From Halocatena halophila (GTDB lineage Archaea > Halobacteriota > Halobacteria > Halobacteriales > Haloarculaceae): a DNA stretch of 64,000 bases. How positions within the stretch are numbered: the stretch's first letter is position 1; each line of letters opens with the position of its first letter. The stretch is from NCBI GenBank assembly GCA_027563145.1, contig CP071308.1:35701-99700 (forward strand). The letters run 5' to 3'. The position numbers were made by a program, and so were the translations under genes. The notes beneath the pieces are model-generated. The model had not been told where the DNA came from, did not search any database, and worked only from the letters and a program-made list of their open reading frames with translations. Below are positions 8,777-17,637 of the stretch, in pieces.

Positions 8777-9106
8777 CTATCTGAACTCTTTGGCATATTT
8801 CACAGCAGATTGCTGGATCAGGTCTTGGAGCAACGACACCAACCCTGATTCTTCGTTCCGATCGATCCACGACCGATCACAATTGCACTCGTCTTCTCCC
8901 GTTACTAACCGCCGGAAGCACGCAGTGTCTGCCCGCTCATCCACTTTCCAGGCGTTCTTGAACCGCTCTCGAAGGTGATCTTCAAGTCCCTCGGCTATCG
9001 CCCGGCGGACATTCTCGCCAGGCTCCTGGTCGCGAGCAGCGAACTCTCGAACGGTCTCAACGAACTCTCGATACGCTGGCGATGGGTTGCGGTTAAAGCG
9101 GCTCAT
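8777..9106 (-). CDS. Conserved hypothetical protein with a Cys motif
   Basis: 109 residues, converging with the ParA partner. MSRFNRNPSPAYREFVETVREFAARDQEPGENVRRAI is helical. A DTACFRRLVTGEDECNCD segment carries three cysteines. I do not recognise a function. A degraded partial copy of this gene lies at 10143-10240, showing the locus was once duplicated. Confidence 0.65.
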   Translation of the reverse strand: MSRFNRNPSPAYREFVETVREFAARDQEPGENVRRAIAEGLEDHLRERFKNAWKVDERADTACFRRLVTGEDECNCDRSWIDRNEESGLVSLLQDLIQQSAVKYAKEFR

Positions 9107-9269
9107 AGAGGGATTAACGTTCCCACGGAGGATGACCTTGGTGAAGGTCTGAGCTGGATCTTCACTTTTCGTTTAAGTAGTTCTGGCGATAAGGTAGAGA
9201 TATAGACGGAGTTTCTAAGGCTGTAGGTCGGTGATAGCCGCCGCAGACGTGTTCAACGGAACGTCCTGA

Positions 9270-9653
9270 TTATCTTGCGTCCTCGGGAAGGATTGGCTGA
9301 TTGTTTTCGTCGAGTTCGCCGGCTTCTTCTTTTTCGACAGTGTGCTCGATGAGTGCCCATTCGAGTTTCCCGAGGTACTGTGCTGCCTCACTGTCGGTGT
9401 TCAGGCGAAACATAGGGGAATTTCCGGCCATGCGTGTCTTCTCGACAAGGCCCCATGCACGGAGATCGTCAATGTGATCGTAAAACGCAGTACTCCCGAT
9501 ACCAGCTTGCTCCATGATCTGTGTGGGGTTGAGGTCACGGTCCGTCTCGCTTGTGAGGACAGCAAGGATTCGTACACGGGCGGGTGTCCCGAGGAGGTTA
9601 ACAAGGGTCGTTCCATCAGCGTAGGTATCCTCTTCGGCTACGACTTGGCTCAT
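9270..9653 (-). CDS. Winged-helix transcriptional regulator (ArsR/TrmB-like)
   Basis: 127 residues. LVNLLGTPARVRILAVLTSETDRDLNPTQIMEQAGIGSTAFYDHIDDLRAWGLVEKTRM is a clear winged helix with the haloarchaeal GTPARVRIL opening. The C-terminus EHTVEKEEAGELDENNQP is acidic. It probably acts as a repressor of itself or of neighbours. The region 9107-9269 shows nothing else. Confidence 0.85.
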   Translation of the reverse strand: MSQVVAEEDTYADGTTLVNLLGTPARVRILAVLTSETDRDLNPTQIMEQAGIGSTAFYDHIDDLRAWGLVEKTRMAGNSPMFRLNTDSEAAQYLGKLEWALIEHTVEKEEAGELDENNQPILPEDAR

Positions 9654-9768
9654 ATTACTAAATCAGTTACTCAGCGACTTATATTTTCCGCAGTATTGGA
9701 TAGTACTCTCCGTTCAAACGGAAAGCCATAATATAGTGGAACTTATATGAGTACTTGGGGAGACCCAC

Positions 9769-10044
9769 ATGGCAAGTGAAGAAGAGATAGCGATCAAAAT
9801 CATGCGGAAGCTCGTCCGTGGTGGGTAAGTTGGAAGTCGGAAGGTAACTGTTGATACGGCCAAGGGCTGGGTCGCCAGCCACGACGAAGGTCGAGCAGAA
9901 GAGCTAATCCGCGATTGGATCACCGAGCCAGAGAGTCCAATCGAAGCCTACGGAGGTGGTGAACGGGATAACATCCGTCTCACATCCAGGGCAGAGGGGC
10001 TGAAATGGCTCGAAGCACACGACGTTGACACGACGTTTCTATAG
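9769..10044 (+). pseudogene. Small conserved haloarchaeal gene broken by one stop codon
   Basis: ATG at 9769 opens MASEEEIAIKIMRKLVRGG and meets TAA at 9826-9828. The same frame then runs on as VGSRKVTVDTAKGWVASHDEGRAEELIRDWITEPESPIEAYGGGERDNIRLTSRAEGLKWLEAHD to TAG at 10042-10044. Apart from this stop the 91-codon frame looks intact; an aromatic codon (TAC or TAT) mutated to TAA is the simplest reading. Function unknown. Confidence 0.7.
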
Positions 10045-10142
10045 GCCAACGTCGGGTATCCCCATTTATCGACGCTCATTTATTCCGACTCCAATTGACA
10101 CCGGTCGCGATCGATTCAGGAGCGGTCACAGGCATATTTATC

Positions 10143-10240
10143 AGTACTCGCCCGGCGGACGTTCTCGCCGGGCTCTTGGTCGTCGCGAGTAGCGTACTAT
10201 CGGACCGTCTCAACGAACGTTCGATACTCCGATGACGAAT
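10143..10240 (-). pseudogene. Degraded partial copy of the 8777-9106 gene
   Basis: About 95 bp align to 8996-9085 (shared GCCCGGCGGAC, TCTCGCC, GTCTCAACGAAC) with small indels that break the frame. No start, stop or flanks remain. The surrounding 10045-10450 shows no other gene. Confidence 0.6.
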
Positions 10241-10450
10241 GGTCACCGCCAGGTGCCTCGGGACTGGGTCTATTGGCAGAAGGAAGTTTCTGGATCGTCG
10301 GATTGAATCGCTATACAGCCCGTTGCTTGCCCTATTCTATGATTATAGAGATACAACGAGAAGCTCTCGTCTTTTCACGTTCATCAAGTAGAGGACATCG
10401 ATCCCAAGGCGGGGACTAGAGTTGTGTAGAATGAATGGTAGTGGAACGTA

Positions 10451-10699
10451 TTATTCTAGATTGATCTTCTGGAACTGAACCCCGTTGAGGTATAGTCCAC
10501 TGAGCAATAGGAACCCTCCAATGGCAGAAAATATGATGGCTCCAGTAAATGCCGTATGTGGATCGACAGACCAGACGATCATGTTAAATCCGAAGAATCC
10601 AAGTATAAGTCCAAACAGCCGGAGAATGATAGAGGTGCTGACCACGTGAATTGGTCCAATGGTAAACAACGGATTGATCGTCGAATTGTTGGAGGACAT
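10451..10699 (-). CDS. Small membrane protein, two transmembrane segments
   Basis: 82 residues. After a short polar N-terminus (MSSNNSTINPLF) there are two hydrophobic helices, about residues 23-43 (IILRLFGLILGFFGFNMIVW) and 52-72 (TGAIIFSAIGGFLLLSGLYL). No catalytic motif is seen. An AT-rich stretch upstream (about 10700-10740) could hold its promoter. Function unknown. Confidence 0.6.
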   Translation of the reverse strand: MSSNNSTINPLFTIGPIHVVSTSIILRLFGLILGFFGFNMIVWSVDPHTAFTGAIIFSAIGGFLLLSGLYLNGVQFQKINLE

Positions 10700-10983
10700 A
10701 ATTAATCTTCTCTCTAGTAACTATAAATATTTTGTCTTTTATTGGTCACTCAAACGTATCTCCTACTGAGTTGATCCCTGCGGAATGTGGGTGACAATAT
10801 TCAAAAATAGCGGCATATCAATAGACGGGGGAGAAAGCCGTTGCCAGCCGGATGGAGAAATACGGAGTTGAGACGACAGTTAACGAACGTGGACTCCACC
10901 TTGGAAAGAGCGAATGGCACCTGACCCATCTACTGTATTACCAAAGCGAGAATTTTCAGGCCAAATTGAGAAGAGTCACGAAC

Positions 10984-11240
10984 TCAGACTGCAGTCGTTC
11001 CCGCTGCGTGTGCGCTAGCCACGTCGTATTCCAGGGAGTTGCCCACATAGATGGCCTGTTCGGGAGTCACGCTCATTTGATTGAGCGCGTACTCGAACGG
11101 CTCGGGGGCAGGCTTCGGCGCGGTGTCGACGCCCGGACAGTCACTTCGAAGTAGTCGCTGATGCTGAGTGTCTCGATCTTTGCGTCCTGCGTATCTGGCC
11201 CTCCGTTCGTCAGAGTCCGAATCGGTAGCGGTCCCCACCT
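10984..11240 (-). pseudogene. HAD-superfamily hydrolase remnant, frameshifted
   Basis: Two frames join into one HAD-like protein. One reads LTNGGPDTQDAKIETLSISDYFEVTV (motif II region). After a frame change near 11130 the other reads KPAPEPFEYALNQMSVTPEQAIYVGNSLEYDVASAHAAGTTAV (motif III Lys and the Asp of motif IV). The N-terminal motif I and the end of the protein are missing. It would have been a phosphatase of the phosphoglycolate-phosphatase type. Confidence 0.75.
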
Positions 11241-11392
11241 CGGCGATTACCTCAGCATCAAGATCGTCCTTCAGTACCTCTAGGTCTCCTTTTGCTGTTG
11301 CCGTCTGGATATTTCGTCTTTCTGATCAATGAATATTAGTCAAACTAGGATGAAGAATCTTATGGGGAGAGAACATTAGCTAGCAATAAAAT

Positions 11393-11896
11393 ATGACTTT
11401 AGGTGAGACTATCATCCCCTTTCTCGCAGCATTATTCGCGTACCTTTCCTGGAAACAAGCAGCAATAGCGAGTCCATATGAGTTGGAAAGCGCTGTTCGG
11501 AATAGGTTAAAGGATTCTCAGAATATAACAAATTTTTACAGATACCAACTAGGAAGAGTCCAAATAGCTGAATATAGTGGATGGGGCTATGTTATTTGGA
11601 AGTATCTTCCCTATATTGGTGGAACAAAGGGAGATGGCCTTATATATCTCAACTTCACTCCTCCTGAGGGTGGAAAATCGCCTGTTCTACCTTCCACAGA
11701 AGAGATATCAAACCATCCTAGTTTTGCGTCTATGCCGATTTGTTCGATAACATGGAAGAGTGAACCACATACTTCAGATGATGGCAAGAATCTTGAAATA
11801 GTATTTAATACTACCGACCCCGATGAAATATTAAAATCTATAACAGATTTATCTGGCATAATGATAGAGATTAATTCTGAAGAGACTCAGCCGTAG
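11393..11896 (+). CDS. Hypothetical protein with N-terminal membrane anchor
   Basis: 167 residues. The first about 27 residues (MTLGETIIPFLAALFAYLSW) form one hydrophobic helix, so the rest is probably anchored. The remainder is a soluble domain with several Trp/Tyr and no recognised motif. Codon use is AT-rich compared with the 13-15 kb genes, which suggests separate acquisition. Function unknown. Confidence 0.6.
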   Translation: MTLGETIIPFLAALFAYLSWKQAAIASPYELESAVRNRLKDSQNITNFYRYQLGRVQIAEYSGWGYVIWKYLPYIGGTKGDGLIYLNFTPPEGGKSPVLPSTEEISNHPSFASMPICSITWKSEPHTSDDGKNLEIVFNTTDPDEILKSITDLSGIMIEINSEETQP

Positions 11897-12798
11897 CATA
11901 TCATTCACGATACCTCCAAGAACGATTCTTCCCCGTCGAATATGTCTGTCAAGATGTGATCGGATGTGAAATCAGCCAGCATCGTCCTTGGCTTTCAACT
12001 GACACAAGCCACCATGCAAACCTCACTCTCTCAATTTCGTATTTCAGTAGAAATACGAAATCAAGGGGTGCCATTTTCCGTCCCGATCGATACGGAGCGC
12101 GGGTCGGTTCGAGGGAATCATTCGTTGCGAGCAGAGGTCGGCTATCGTCTCGGATTGATTTGAGCTATGGGGCCCCCGTCCTCTCCCCGGATGAACTACT
12201 CTGCCCGTATACGCGCACAATACTCACGTCGCGATGTTTGCCGAGTTGGATGCAGAGAATGCAAACACACATACGGAATTGCTACGGTGCGTGAGCAGGG
12301 GAGAACGGCCAATCAGCAGTGTTCGTGATACATTCGGAAGATCGCAAAGAATCGGAACCGTTACTCAGTCTAGAACTGGTACAACGTTAATTGCTTCGCG
12401 CGCGTGCGAGGGGTTTTTCAGGGGGCACGTCCTTAGTTGACACGTCGTACTGGGCGCGACTCTCAGTTGGCACTGAGTTCTGCAGCTCGGTACGACGGAG
12501 AGACGTGAGTATGCAGACAGACACGATAGTGAGTCTCGCATCGTTCAGCGTAGCTTGTATCGAGGTTGGATTGGTAGCGTTGGGACTCTGGGTGAGAATA
12601 CGAGTGCGCTCATAACACCTGAGCGCGACTCTCAGTTGGCATTCTTTGATAGTAAGTTCTTAGACTTAAGGATTGTCCCAACTTTTAAATAGTAAGAAAT
12701 TGGATTTCGATATCGTATTTTAGAACCAGCTATACAGGTTTCCACTTGGAAATTAGCTATCTGATATAGGTTTCGGACTACCTGTCCTCAGAGACGAG
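11897..12798. other. Long non-coding stretch with a 19-bp direct repeat
   Basis: No convincing gene is seen on either strand. The word GCGCGACTCTCAGTTGGCA occurs twice exactly, at 12454-12472 and 12623-12641, with a weaker TTAGTTGACA-type copy near 12433. These may be ends of a lost mobile element or protein-binding sites. Confidence 0.5.
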
Positions 12799-12921
12799 TT
12801 ACTCTACTGGATTGATGTACTGCAATACTGATGGATTTGTGAGTACCTTAATCGATAGATCACGACCATCTTCTTGATACTGCACTTCATCAGTAGTGCC
12901 CTGGACGGCAATATACGCCAT
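12799..12921 (-). CDS. Possible 40-aa protein or gene fragment
   Basis: ATG at 12921 opens MAYIAVQGTTDEVQYQEDGR and continues to TAA at 12799. The frame is open a few codons further upstream to a TAG, so it could be the end of a lost larger gene. The acidic composition and normal residue use suggest real coding origin. No family recognised. Confidence 0.35.
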   Translation of the reverse strand: MAYIAVQGTTDEVQYQEDGRDLSIKVLTNPSVLQYINPVE

Positions 12922-13011
12922 TTCACTTAGCCCTTCCGTGAGATACTTAGATAGAACCTAGAATTCGGGGAGGAAAAGTCTCGCTCGCCTATAAAAATCT
13001 CTCTGAGTTAT

Positions 13012-13175
13012 TCAAGCAGTAAGCACCGATAGAGTCGTCACCGTTTCCCTCGCAAACCCCACCGGGTCAACGCCGAGCCAGTGGACATCGAGATATTCGT
13101 CGACATAGAGTTCACCGATCGGGATGGGTACTGTGAAGCGATGGTGGAGATCGATCAGGTAATCGCACCGGAGTA
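13012..13175 (-). pseudogene. C-terminal fragment of an unknown gene
   Basis: A 50-residue frame reads LLRCDYLIDLHHRFTVPIPI, then GELYVDEYLDVHWLGVDPVG, and ends TTLSVLTA before TGA at 13012-13014. The residue pattern is protein-like, but no start exists, and it butts against a resolvase fragment on the other strand. It is probably a remnant cut by recombination. Confidence 0.45.
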
Positions 13176-13176
13176 A

Positions 13177-13285
13177 TCGCGGATCTCACGATCAGTACAT
13201 AACTTCTCAGCGACTGTCGACCGGATCATGGATGAATAACGTCGGACTGCCTTTCTTCGACATGGGGATCGCGTTCGATCCTACA
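13177..13285 (+). pseudogene. Serine recombinase fragment
   Basis: SRISRSVHNFSATVDRIMDE followed by a stop matches the SRISRSVRDFSATVERIVDE segment of the recombinase at 33619-34062, and the nucleotide similarity continues to about 13285. There it runs into the last repeat of CRISPR unit A, so the break point of an old insertion or deletion lies inside or beside that repeat. Confidence 0.7.
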
Positions 13286-13463
13286 AAGGTTCTACTGTAA
13301 CACGAGGTGATTACTGTCCCGATCTGCGACCCCTGCCGGCTTCAACCACAAGGGTTCTGCTGTAACCATGCCCAACTGGTGGAAGCTGGGCTTTGTGTAT
13401 ACCTATTTTGTCGCCCCCTCTCCATCGACCGTCAGTAGGGCAGTCTCCCCCTAGGGTTGATGG
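13271..13463 (-). CRISPR. CRISPR unit A: leader plus two degenerate repeats
   Basis: Read on the minus strand, a palindromic leader element (13463-13422, CCATCAACCCTAGGGGG to GGTCGATGG) is followed by exactly 55 bp ending CATG. Repeat 1 follows (13366-13339, GTTACAGCAG to GTTGAAGC, 28 nt), then a 37-nt spacer, then a damaged repeat 2 (13301-13271, GTTACAGTAGAACC to GATCGAACGC). The repeats have the GTTAC start and GAAGC end of haloarchaeal I-B repeats. The array ends in resolvase debris. No cas gene is adjacent. It is divergent from unit B, 109 bp between the leader elements. Confidence 0.8.
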
Positions 13464-13572
13464 ATAGAGCGACGGCAGTCATTCGTAGGAAAGCTTATCC
13501 GGAGGAGCATCTACAACAGGCGAGCAACTGTGAGGAACGACGATGGACGACCAGTAGTTCTTGTATCTAGAT

Positions 13573-13968
13573 CCATCGACCCCCCGGGGGAAGTGAGGCT
13601 ACCGAGGGTCGATGGAAATTCTGATGTGATTTCGAATACATCGACCTCTATAGCCTACGAATCGGCTATGGTTTCAGACGAACCCTTGTAGGGTCGAAGC
13701 ACAGAACTCTTCGGGGGGGAAACGGCGCGAATCGGATTACAGACGAACCCTTGTGGGGTCGAAGCCACCCACCCGAGGAGGGGTTCATGCTATGTGCAAA
13801 GTGTTTTAGACGAACCCTTGTAGGGTCGAAGCGGCCATCCTACCTGCTCTATCTACGTTCAGGATAGCAGTTACAGACGAACCTTTGTAGGGTTGAAGCG
13901 ACGGACGGCCCCTCTGCTACGATTGCTGGTTTGCGGAGGTTTCAGACGAACTTTTGTAAGGTTGAAGC
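13573..13968 (+). CRISPR. CRISPR unit B: leader plus five 30-nt repeats
   Basis: The leader element (13573-13615, CCATCGACCCCCCGGGGG to GGGTCGATGG) is followed by exactly 55 bp ending TATG, then repeats at 13671-13700, 13736-13765, 13803-13832, 13870-13899 and 13939-13968. Repeat 1 begins GTTTCAGACGAACCCTTG and ends GGGTCGAAGC. Spacers are 35, 37, 37 and 39 nt. Repeats decay with distance from the leader (later ones have CTTTTG and GGTTGAAGC), as expected in a real array. A truncated repeat may follow near 14003. It is of I-B repeat type; no cas genes are in the window. Confidence 0.95.
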
Positions 13969-14003
13969 GGAACGATCCTCGAAGGGAATGGACGCAGACA
14001 GTG

Positions 14004-14135
14004 TTAGACGACCTGTTTGCTGAGCAGTCGCCATTCTTCTTCGGCTACTCCTGCTGAGAGCTCCGCAATCAGCTCTCGGAACTGTTCGCGACTCCACTCC
14101 TGGGCTGATACGGTGACCTTTTTATCAGAACACAT
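14004..14135 (-). CDS. Small 43-aa protein next to the TRAM gene
   Basis: ATG at 14135 opens MCSDKKVTVSAQEWSREQFR and ends with GVAEEEWRLLSKQVV before TAA at 14004-14006. It follows the TRAM gene stop by 12 bp on the same strand, suggesting an operon. The helical, acidic sequence is well formed. Similarity of REQFRELI and AEEE-RLL to resolvase segments at 40512-41249 leaves open that it is resolvase debris with an internal deletion. Confidence 0.5.
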   Translation of the reverse strand: MCSDKKVTVSAQEWSREQFRELIAELSAGVAEEEWRLLSKQVV

Positions 14136-14147
14136 TTTCGGACAGGC

Positions 14148-14576
14148 TTAGTGCAGTCTTGAGTCCGGATCGACGATGCTGGCGAACGCAACATTCGGTT
14201 TGACCTGCTCAATTTTGACCGTTGGTTGGTCACCGGGATGGGTACCTGGAACGATAACGACGTATCCCCTTTCGACTTTGGCGATCCCATCGCCTTTGTC
14301 ACCTCGTGCCTCGATCGTCACGTCCCGAACCTCACCCTCTGCAATCGGTGGACCGGACCCTGCTGCTCGAGTCCCCTGGTAGCTCTCATTGGCGTGGTTG
14401 GTTCCGTCACTCTCGTTTGTTTCTGGTGTCTCAAGTAGAGCGACTCGATACGTACTCTGTGGAGTGATTGTTCCTTTCGAGATCTCAGTCGATGGGGCCT
14501 CAATTACGTAGTCGCCATCACGGCTGCGGATAGTCGCACTAAACACACACTGTAATGCATCGGAAATTTCGACCAT
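14148..14576 (-). CDS. TRAM-domain RNA-binding protein
   Basis: 142 residues. The C-terminal 60 residues (AEGEVRDVTIEARGDKGDGIAKVERGYVVIVPGTHPGDQPTVKIEQVKPNVAFASIV) are a complete TRAM domain, a beta-barrel that binds RNA. The N-terminal part (SDALQCVFSATIRSRDGDYVIEAPSTEISKGTITPQSTYRVALL) resembles the small beta domain often found before TRAM in haloarchaea. An NESDGTNHANES linker joins them. It may act as an RNA chaperone. Start at 14576 chosen as the only well-placed ATG. Confidence 0.88.
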   Translation of the reverse strand: MVEISDALQCVFSATIRSRDGDYVIEAPSTEISKGTITPQSTYRVALLETPETNESDGTNHANESYQGTRAAGSGPPIAEGEVRDVTIEARGDKGDGIAKVERGYVVIVPGTHPGDQPTVKIEQVKPNVAFASIVDPDSRLH

Positions 14577-14678
14577 TAGAGTCCATTACTCAGGGTGCTA
14601 TCGCCTTAATTCTGCGGTGTAGGAGAACTCGATCACAGCTATGGGAGGTCGTCATAGAATCAGGGTGAGTAGGCGTAC

Positions 14679-15284
14679 TCACGTCAGCCCCGCCTCTTCG
14701 AAGGCTTCGTTCACGACGTCGGGCGTTGGAGCATTGAGATAGGGTTCGATGGCCTGGAACGAGTCCCAGCCGCCGACCTGCATAACGACTCGTGGATTCA
14801 TCTGCCGATCGACGAGAAGTCGCTGAGCGAAGCGTCGCCGGAGATCGTGCGAAGAGACATGCCGATAGTCGGGATCACCGGTTTCGGCAGCTGCTCGCTC
14901 AGCGGTTCGCTTCACCACAGCCCGTACCCCACGGGTTGAGAGATCGACGAGCGACTCGTCAGGAGCAATCGTCTCGGCAGTGGTATACCGATGGATATCA
15001 CTCTCGACGTCGGGTGGGAGGTAGGCATCGCGAGGTTTCCCACCCGAGCCGGTGGTATCCTTCCCTCGAGGGACCCGCAGCCGATAGTGATCACCGTCGG
15101 TCGTCCGTTTCACGTGTTTCGGACACACCTGGGGAATCTCGAACGCCCGTAACCCAACGTACCCACCGAGCTGGAGAATGAGATCGTCGCGATGACTGGC
15201 AGCAGCTCGCCGGAGTTGTTCGAGTTCTTCGTCGGTCATCCACACGTTGTATTCGTCTGATTTGGCCGTCGATTCCAGTCGCAT
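14679..15284 (-). CDS. Tyrosine recombinase (XerC/D-like integrase), copy 1
   Basis: 201 residues, catalytic-domain type without a long N-terminal arm-binding domain. GYVGLRAFEIPQV holds the first catalytic Arg, HDLRRRFAQRLL the His-x-x-Arg, VGGWDSF the second His/Trp position, and EPYLNA the nucleophile Tyr. Related to the integrase at 32473-33078 on the other strand; together the two border the transposon and terpene island. It would catalyse integration or excision by strand exchange. Confidence 0.88.
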   Translation of the reverse strand: MRLESTAKSDEYNVWMTDEELEQLRRAAASHRDDLILQLGGYVGLRAFEIPQVCPKHVKRTTDGDHYRLRVPRGKDTTGSGGKPRDAYLPPDVESDIHRYTTAETIAPDESLVDLSTRGVRAVVKRTAERAAAETGDPDYRHVSSHDLRRRFAQRLLVDRQMNPRVVMQVGGWDSFQAIEPYLNAPTPDVVNEAFEEAGLT

Positions 15285-15441
15285 GTGGACTACTATAACA
15301 AGTTGCAGTATAATCTTGGCGATTGGACAGGAAGCGGAGGGGATTTCGTGTGTAATTCGGGTGTTTGAGGTGGTGGTCGGTGATTGTGTTTCCGATTAAT
15401 AGAACAAATCGGCACTATCTATAACATCTAGATTTCCAAAC

Positions 15442-17637
15442 CCTAACCTCGGAGTGTAAACGCGCATAGTTGGCCTGGGATTTTGATTCTATAAATATTT
15501 GGTCGAATTATATTCTCGTGCTGTACGCTTCAGGATTATAATTGGTATTCAAGTAGTATACTGTGGGAACGATCGATCTGAGTCGTATTTGCAGAGAGCT
15601 GCCGCTCCGCAACCTGTCTCACACGGTAGTAGAGCCTTTCTAGCCAGGATCGAGCTGGGGATGGATTGCGATCCAGTCAGCGAGCTCTCCAGCAGTAAGC
15701 ACCGGCGGTCCTACGGTCAATTCTCGGGAGACCGTTGCTTTCAGCAGCACATCCGTGAGCCGCCAGACATTGTACATGAGGACGCCAAACACGAAGTAGT
15801 AGAACCGCAGCGTGTGATCCTTTGAGGACGTTCGAGCGAGAAAGTGCTGTTTGATGGACCGATACTCGGCTTCGATCCACCATCGATTGGCGTAGCGGTG
15901 TACCCACTTCTCTGCGTGTTCGGGCTTCACCTGCTTGTTCGTAATGAATACTTGTGTGTCTTCGCCAGTACGACTCGGCACGAACAGCATTCGACAATCG
16001 TGACTTCCATTTCTGGCGGTAACCGTTGCTTCTTCGACAGCCAGATCGTGGCCATCTTCTTTCATTCCTTCGATATACGTTGCTTCAGGATTCCGTTCGA
16101 TCTTTGGAAAGAGATAGGTGACACCAAGATTGGCCAGGGTTTGGTAGACCTGGAACGATTCAAATCCTCTATCGGCGAGCACGAGGTCAATCGAGACGAA
16201 TTCCTGGGCCCGTCGAACAAGTCGCCGTACCGTTCGATGGTACTGGTGTGAAAAATTCTCGTCCCAGGCTGAGTCCTCTATAACCGGTTCAACAGCAAGG
16301 ACGATCGGCATGCTCTTACCAACCAGCGATAGTGTCGCAAATTTGTAGGCCTTCTCGCCCGAGTCATCAATTCCGCTGACTTCGGCAGGAAGCTCGCCGT
16401 CAGCGTGGTACTCCCACGTCGTGATGTCGATCGCGACCGTGACCGGCGGTTGGAGAATCTGGAGGTGGTTTACTGCGTCAAGGAGGTTCTCGATTGATTG
16501 ATCGAACCCAACCTGAATTTGCTCCTCTGAATAGCTCTTGACCGTTCGGAGATGGGTATCGCCGTGAGGAGTGTAGTCCTCACCGAAGAAATTCTCCATT
16601 CGTGATTGCCCCTGCGGCGTTCCAGAGCCGCCAAGTGCCATCAGTGCCTGGAGCTCGTCGAAGCGACTGTCGGGATACACTACATTATCAGCTCGACCAG
16701 AATCGAACGCTCCGAAAACCGTCTCTCGAGCGGTACGGATATGGGTCCGAATCTGTTTGTCCGTAAATTCAGGCGTGTCACGCTCACGAAGATCTGAATC
16801 CGATACACCGACGTGCCGTGGTGGTCGTACGTTCAGTGCAACGTCGCTTTCGTACGCTTCTTCTACGAATTGCTCACTCACCGCGAGAATAGTTCGTTTG
16901 GTCTCCTCCGAAAGACGATGATCCCAAACAGATGCCAACGTTTGCCGCGTGGGTGCTGTGTTGTACTTGCCGAATTTTACCGGGTCGAAGCCGAGGCGAG
17001 TAGCTCGGTTCTCTGTTGAAAGGTACTCATAGAGGCCATTCCAGGAGAATCCAGCAATGTCACGGTAGAATAACGCACGAATGAGTGGTTCAATGTCGTA
17101 TTCCAACCCCTCAAAACGTTTGATGTCATCGTCGTCCACCATCTGGTCAACATTAATATGTCGAACGAGATCTCCAATCGTCGGTGCTGTTTCTAGTCGT
17201 TCGTGAACGTCGTCGACCACTGGCTCAAGAGAGCTCACATTATTTCCTGTGGCATTTCGAAGGTTTCTGAAGGGCCGTTTTGAAGGAGAGAACCGATCAA
17301 CACTGGCCATCTCATCATCATGGGAGGCAAGCCTGTAGAGGGATCGTATCTCTTCGGTGTCGTCTCGTGATGGTCTGTTCAAGCATTGTCGCAGTCGGCT
17401 CCAACCACCTATGCGTGGGACTATAGACCGAATATTCGTCCTCAGTCGTTTGGCACCACTTGCACTGTTGGCATCCACTAGCGAGCAGTGACGTGGGAAT
17501 ACCACCACCATCGATGACAGTTGCATCGATACCTTCAATCATGACTGTGAATCCACCTCGTCCTACTGTACCGCCGAGGAGTTCGAACGCCAGGTACCAG
17601 GCGACTGAGCCACTACCTCGGCGGCAGTCAGCATCGA
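15442..17637 (-). mobile_element. 2.2-kb duplicated segment, copy 1, with DDE transposase
   Basis: This block matches 18929-21122 almost base for base. It begins at an end motif CTAACCTCGGAGTGTAAACG, holds a transposase gene (15640-17310) and continues about 330 bp into the 3' part of an unknown gene. Identity stops after GGCAGTCAGCATCGA. The end motif also occurs after the third transposase (26282-26302). The mobile unit has therefore carried, or been duplicated together with, flanking DNA. Confidence 0.75.
15640..17310 (-). CDS. DDE-type transposase, copy 1
   Basis: 556 residues from MASVDRFSPSKRPF; the frame is open further upstream but copy 2 starts at the same Met. Candidate catalytic residues are Asp in VAIDITTWEYH, Asp in LVLADRGFESF and Glu in RWWIEAEYRSIKQ, the last in the Y-(2)-R-(3)-E-(6)-K style of IS4-type enzymes. 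YYFVFGVLMYNVWRL follows. No frameshift, so it may be active. The exact IS family name is not assigned. Confidence 0.88.
   Translation of the reverse strand: MASVDRFSPSKRPFRNLRNATGNNVSSLEPVVDDVHERLETAPTIGDLVRHINVDQMVDDDDIKRFEGLEYDIEPLIRALFYRDIAGFSWNGLYEYLSTENRATRLGFDPVKFGKYNTAPTRQTLASVWDHRLSEETKRTILAVSEQFVEEAYESDVALNVRPPRHVGVSDSDLRERDTPEFTDKQIRTHIRTARETVFGAFDSGRADNVVYPDSRFDELQALMALGGSGTPQGQSRMENFFGEDYTPHGDTHLRTVKSYSEEQIQVGFDQSIENLLDAVNHLQILQPPVTVAIDITTWEYHADGELPAEVSGIDDSGEKAYKFATLSLVGKSMPIVLAVEPVIEDSAWDENFSHQYHRTVRRLVRRAQEFVSIDLVLADRGFESFQVYQTLANLGVTYLFPKIERNPEATYIEGMKEDGHDLAVEEATVTARNGSHDCRMLFVPSRTGEDTQVFITNKQVKPEHAEKWVHRYANRWWIEAEYRSIKQHFLARTSSKDHTLRFYYFVFGVLMYNVWRLTDVLLKATVSRELTVGPPVLTAGELADWIAIHPQLDPG

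Noticed and set aside
13271..13968. CRISPR-resembling antitoxin RNA (CreTA-type) instead of arrays
   Set aside because: Array B has five repeats with regular 35-39-nt spacers and a conserved leader, and no toxin-like mini-gene or cas operon surrounds it. Unit A alone could not be excluded.
17311..17538. Upstream extension of transposase copy 1 to a 632-residue protein
   Set aside because: Copy 2 starts at the equivalent of 17310, and the extension reads as the reverse frame of the neighbouring unknown gene; it is not conserved as transposase.
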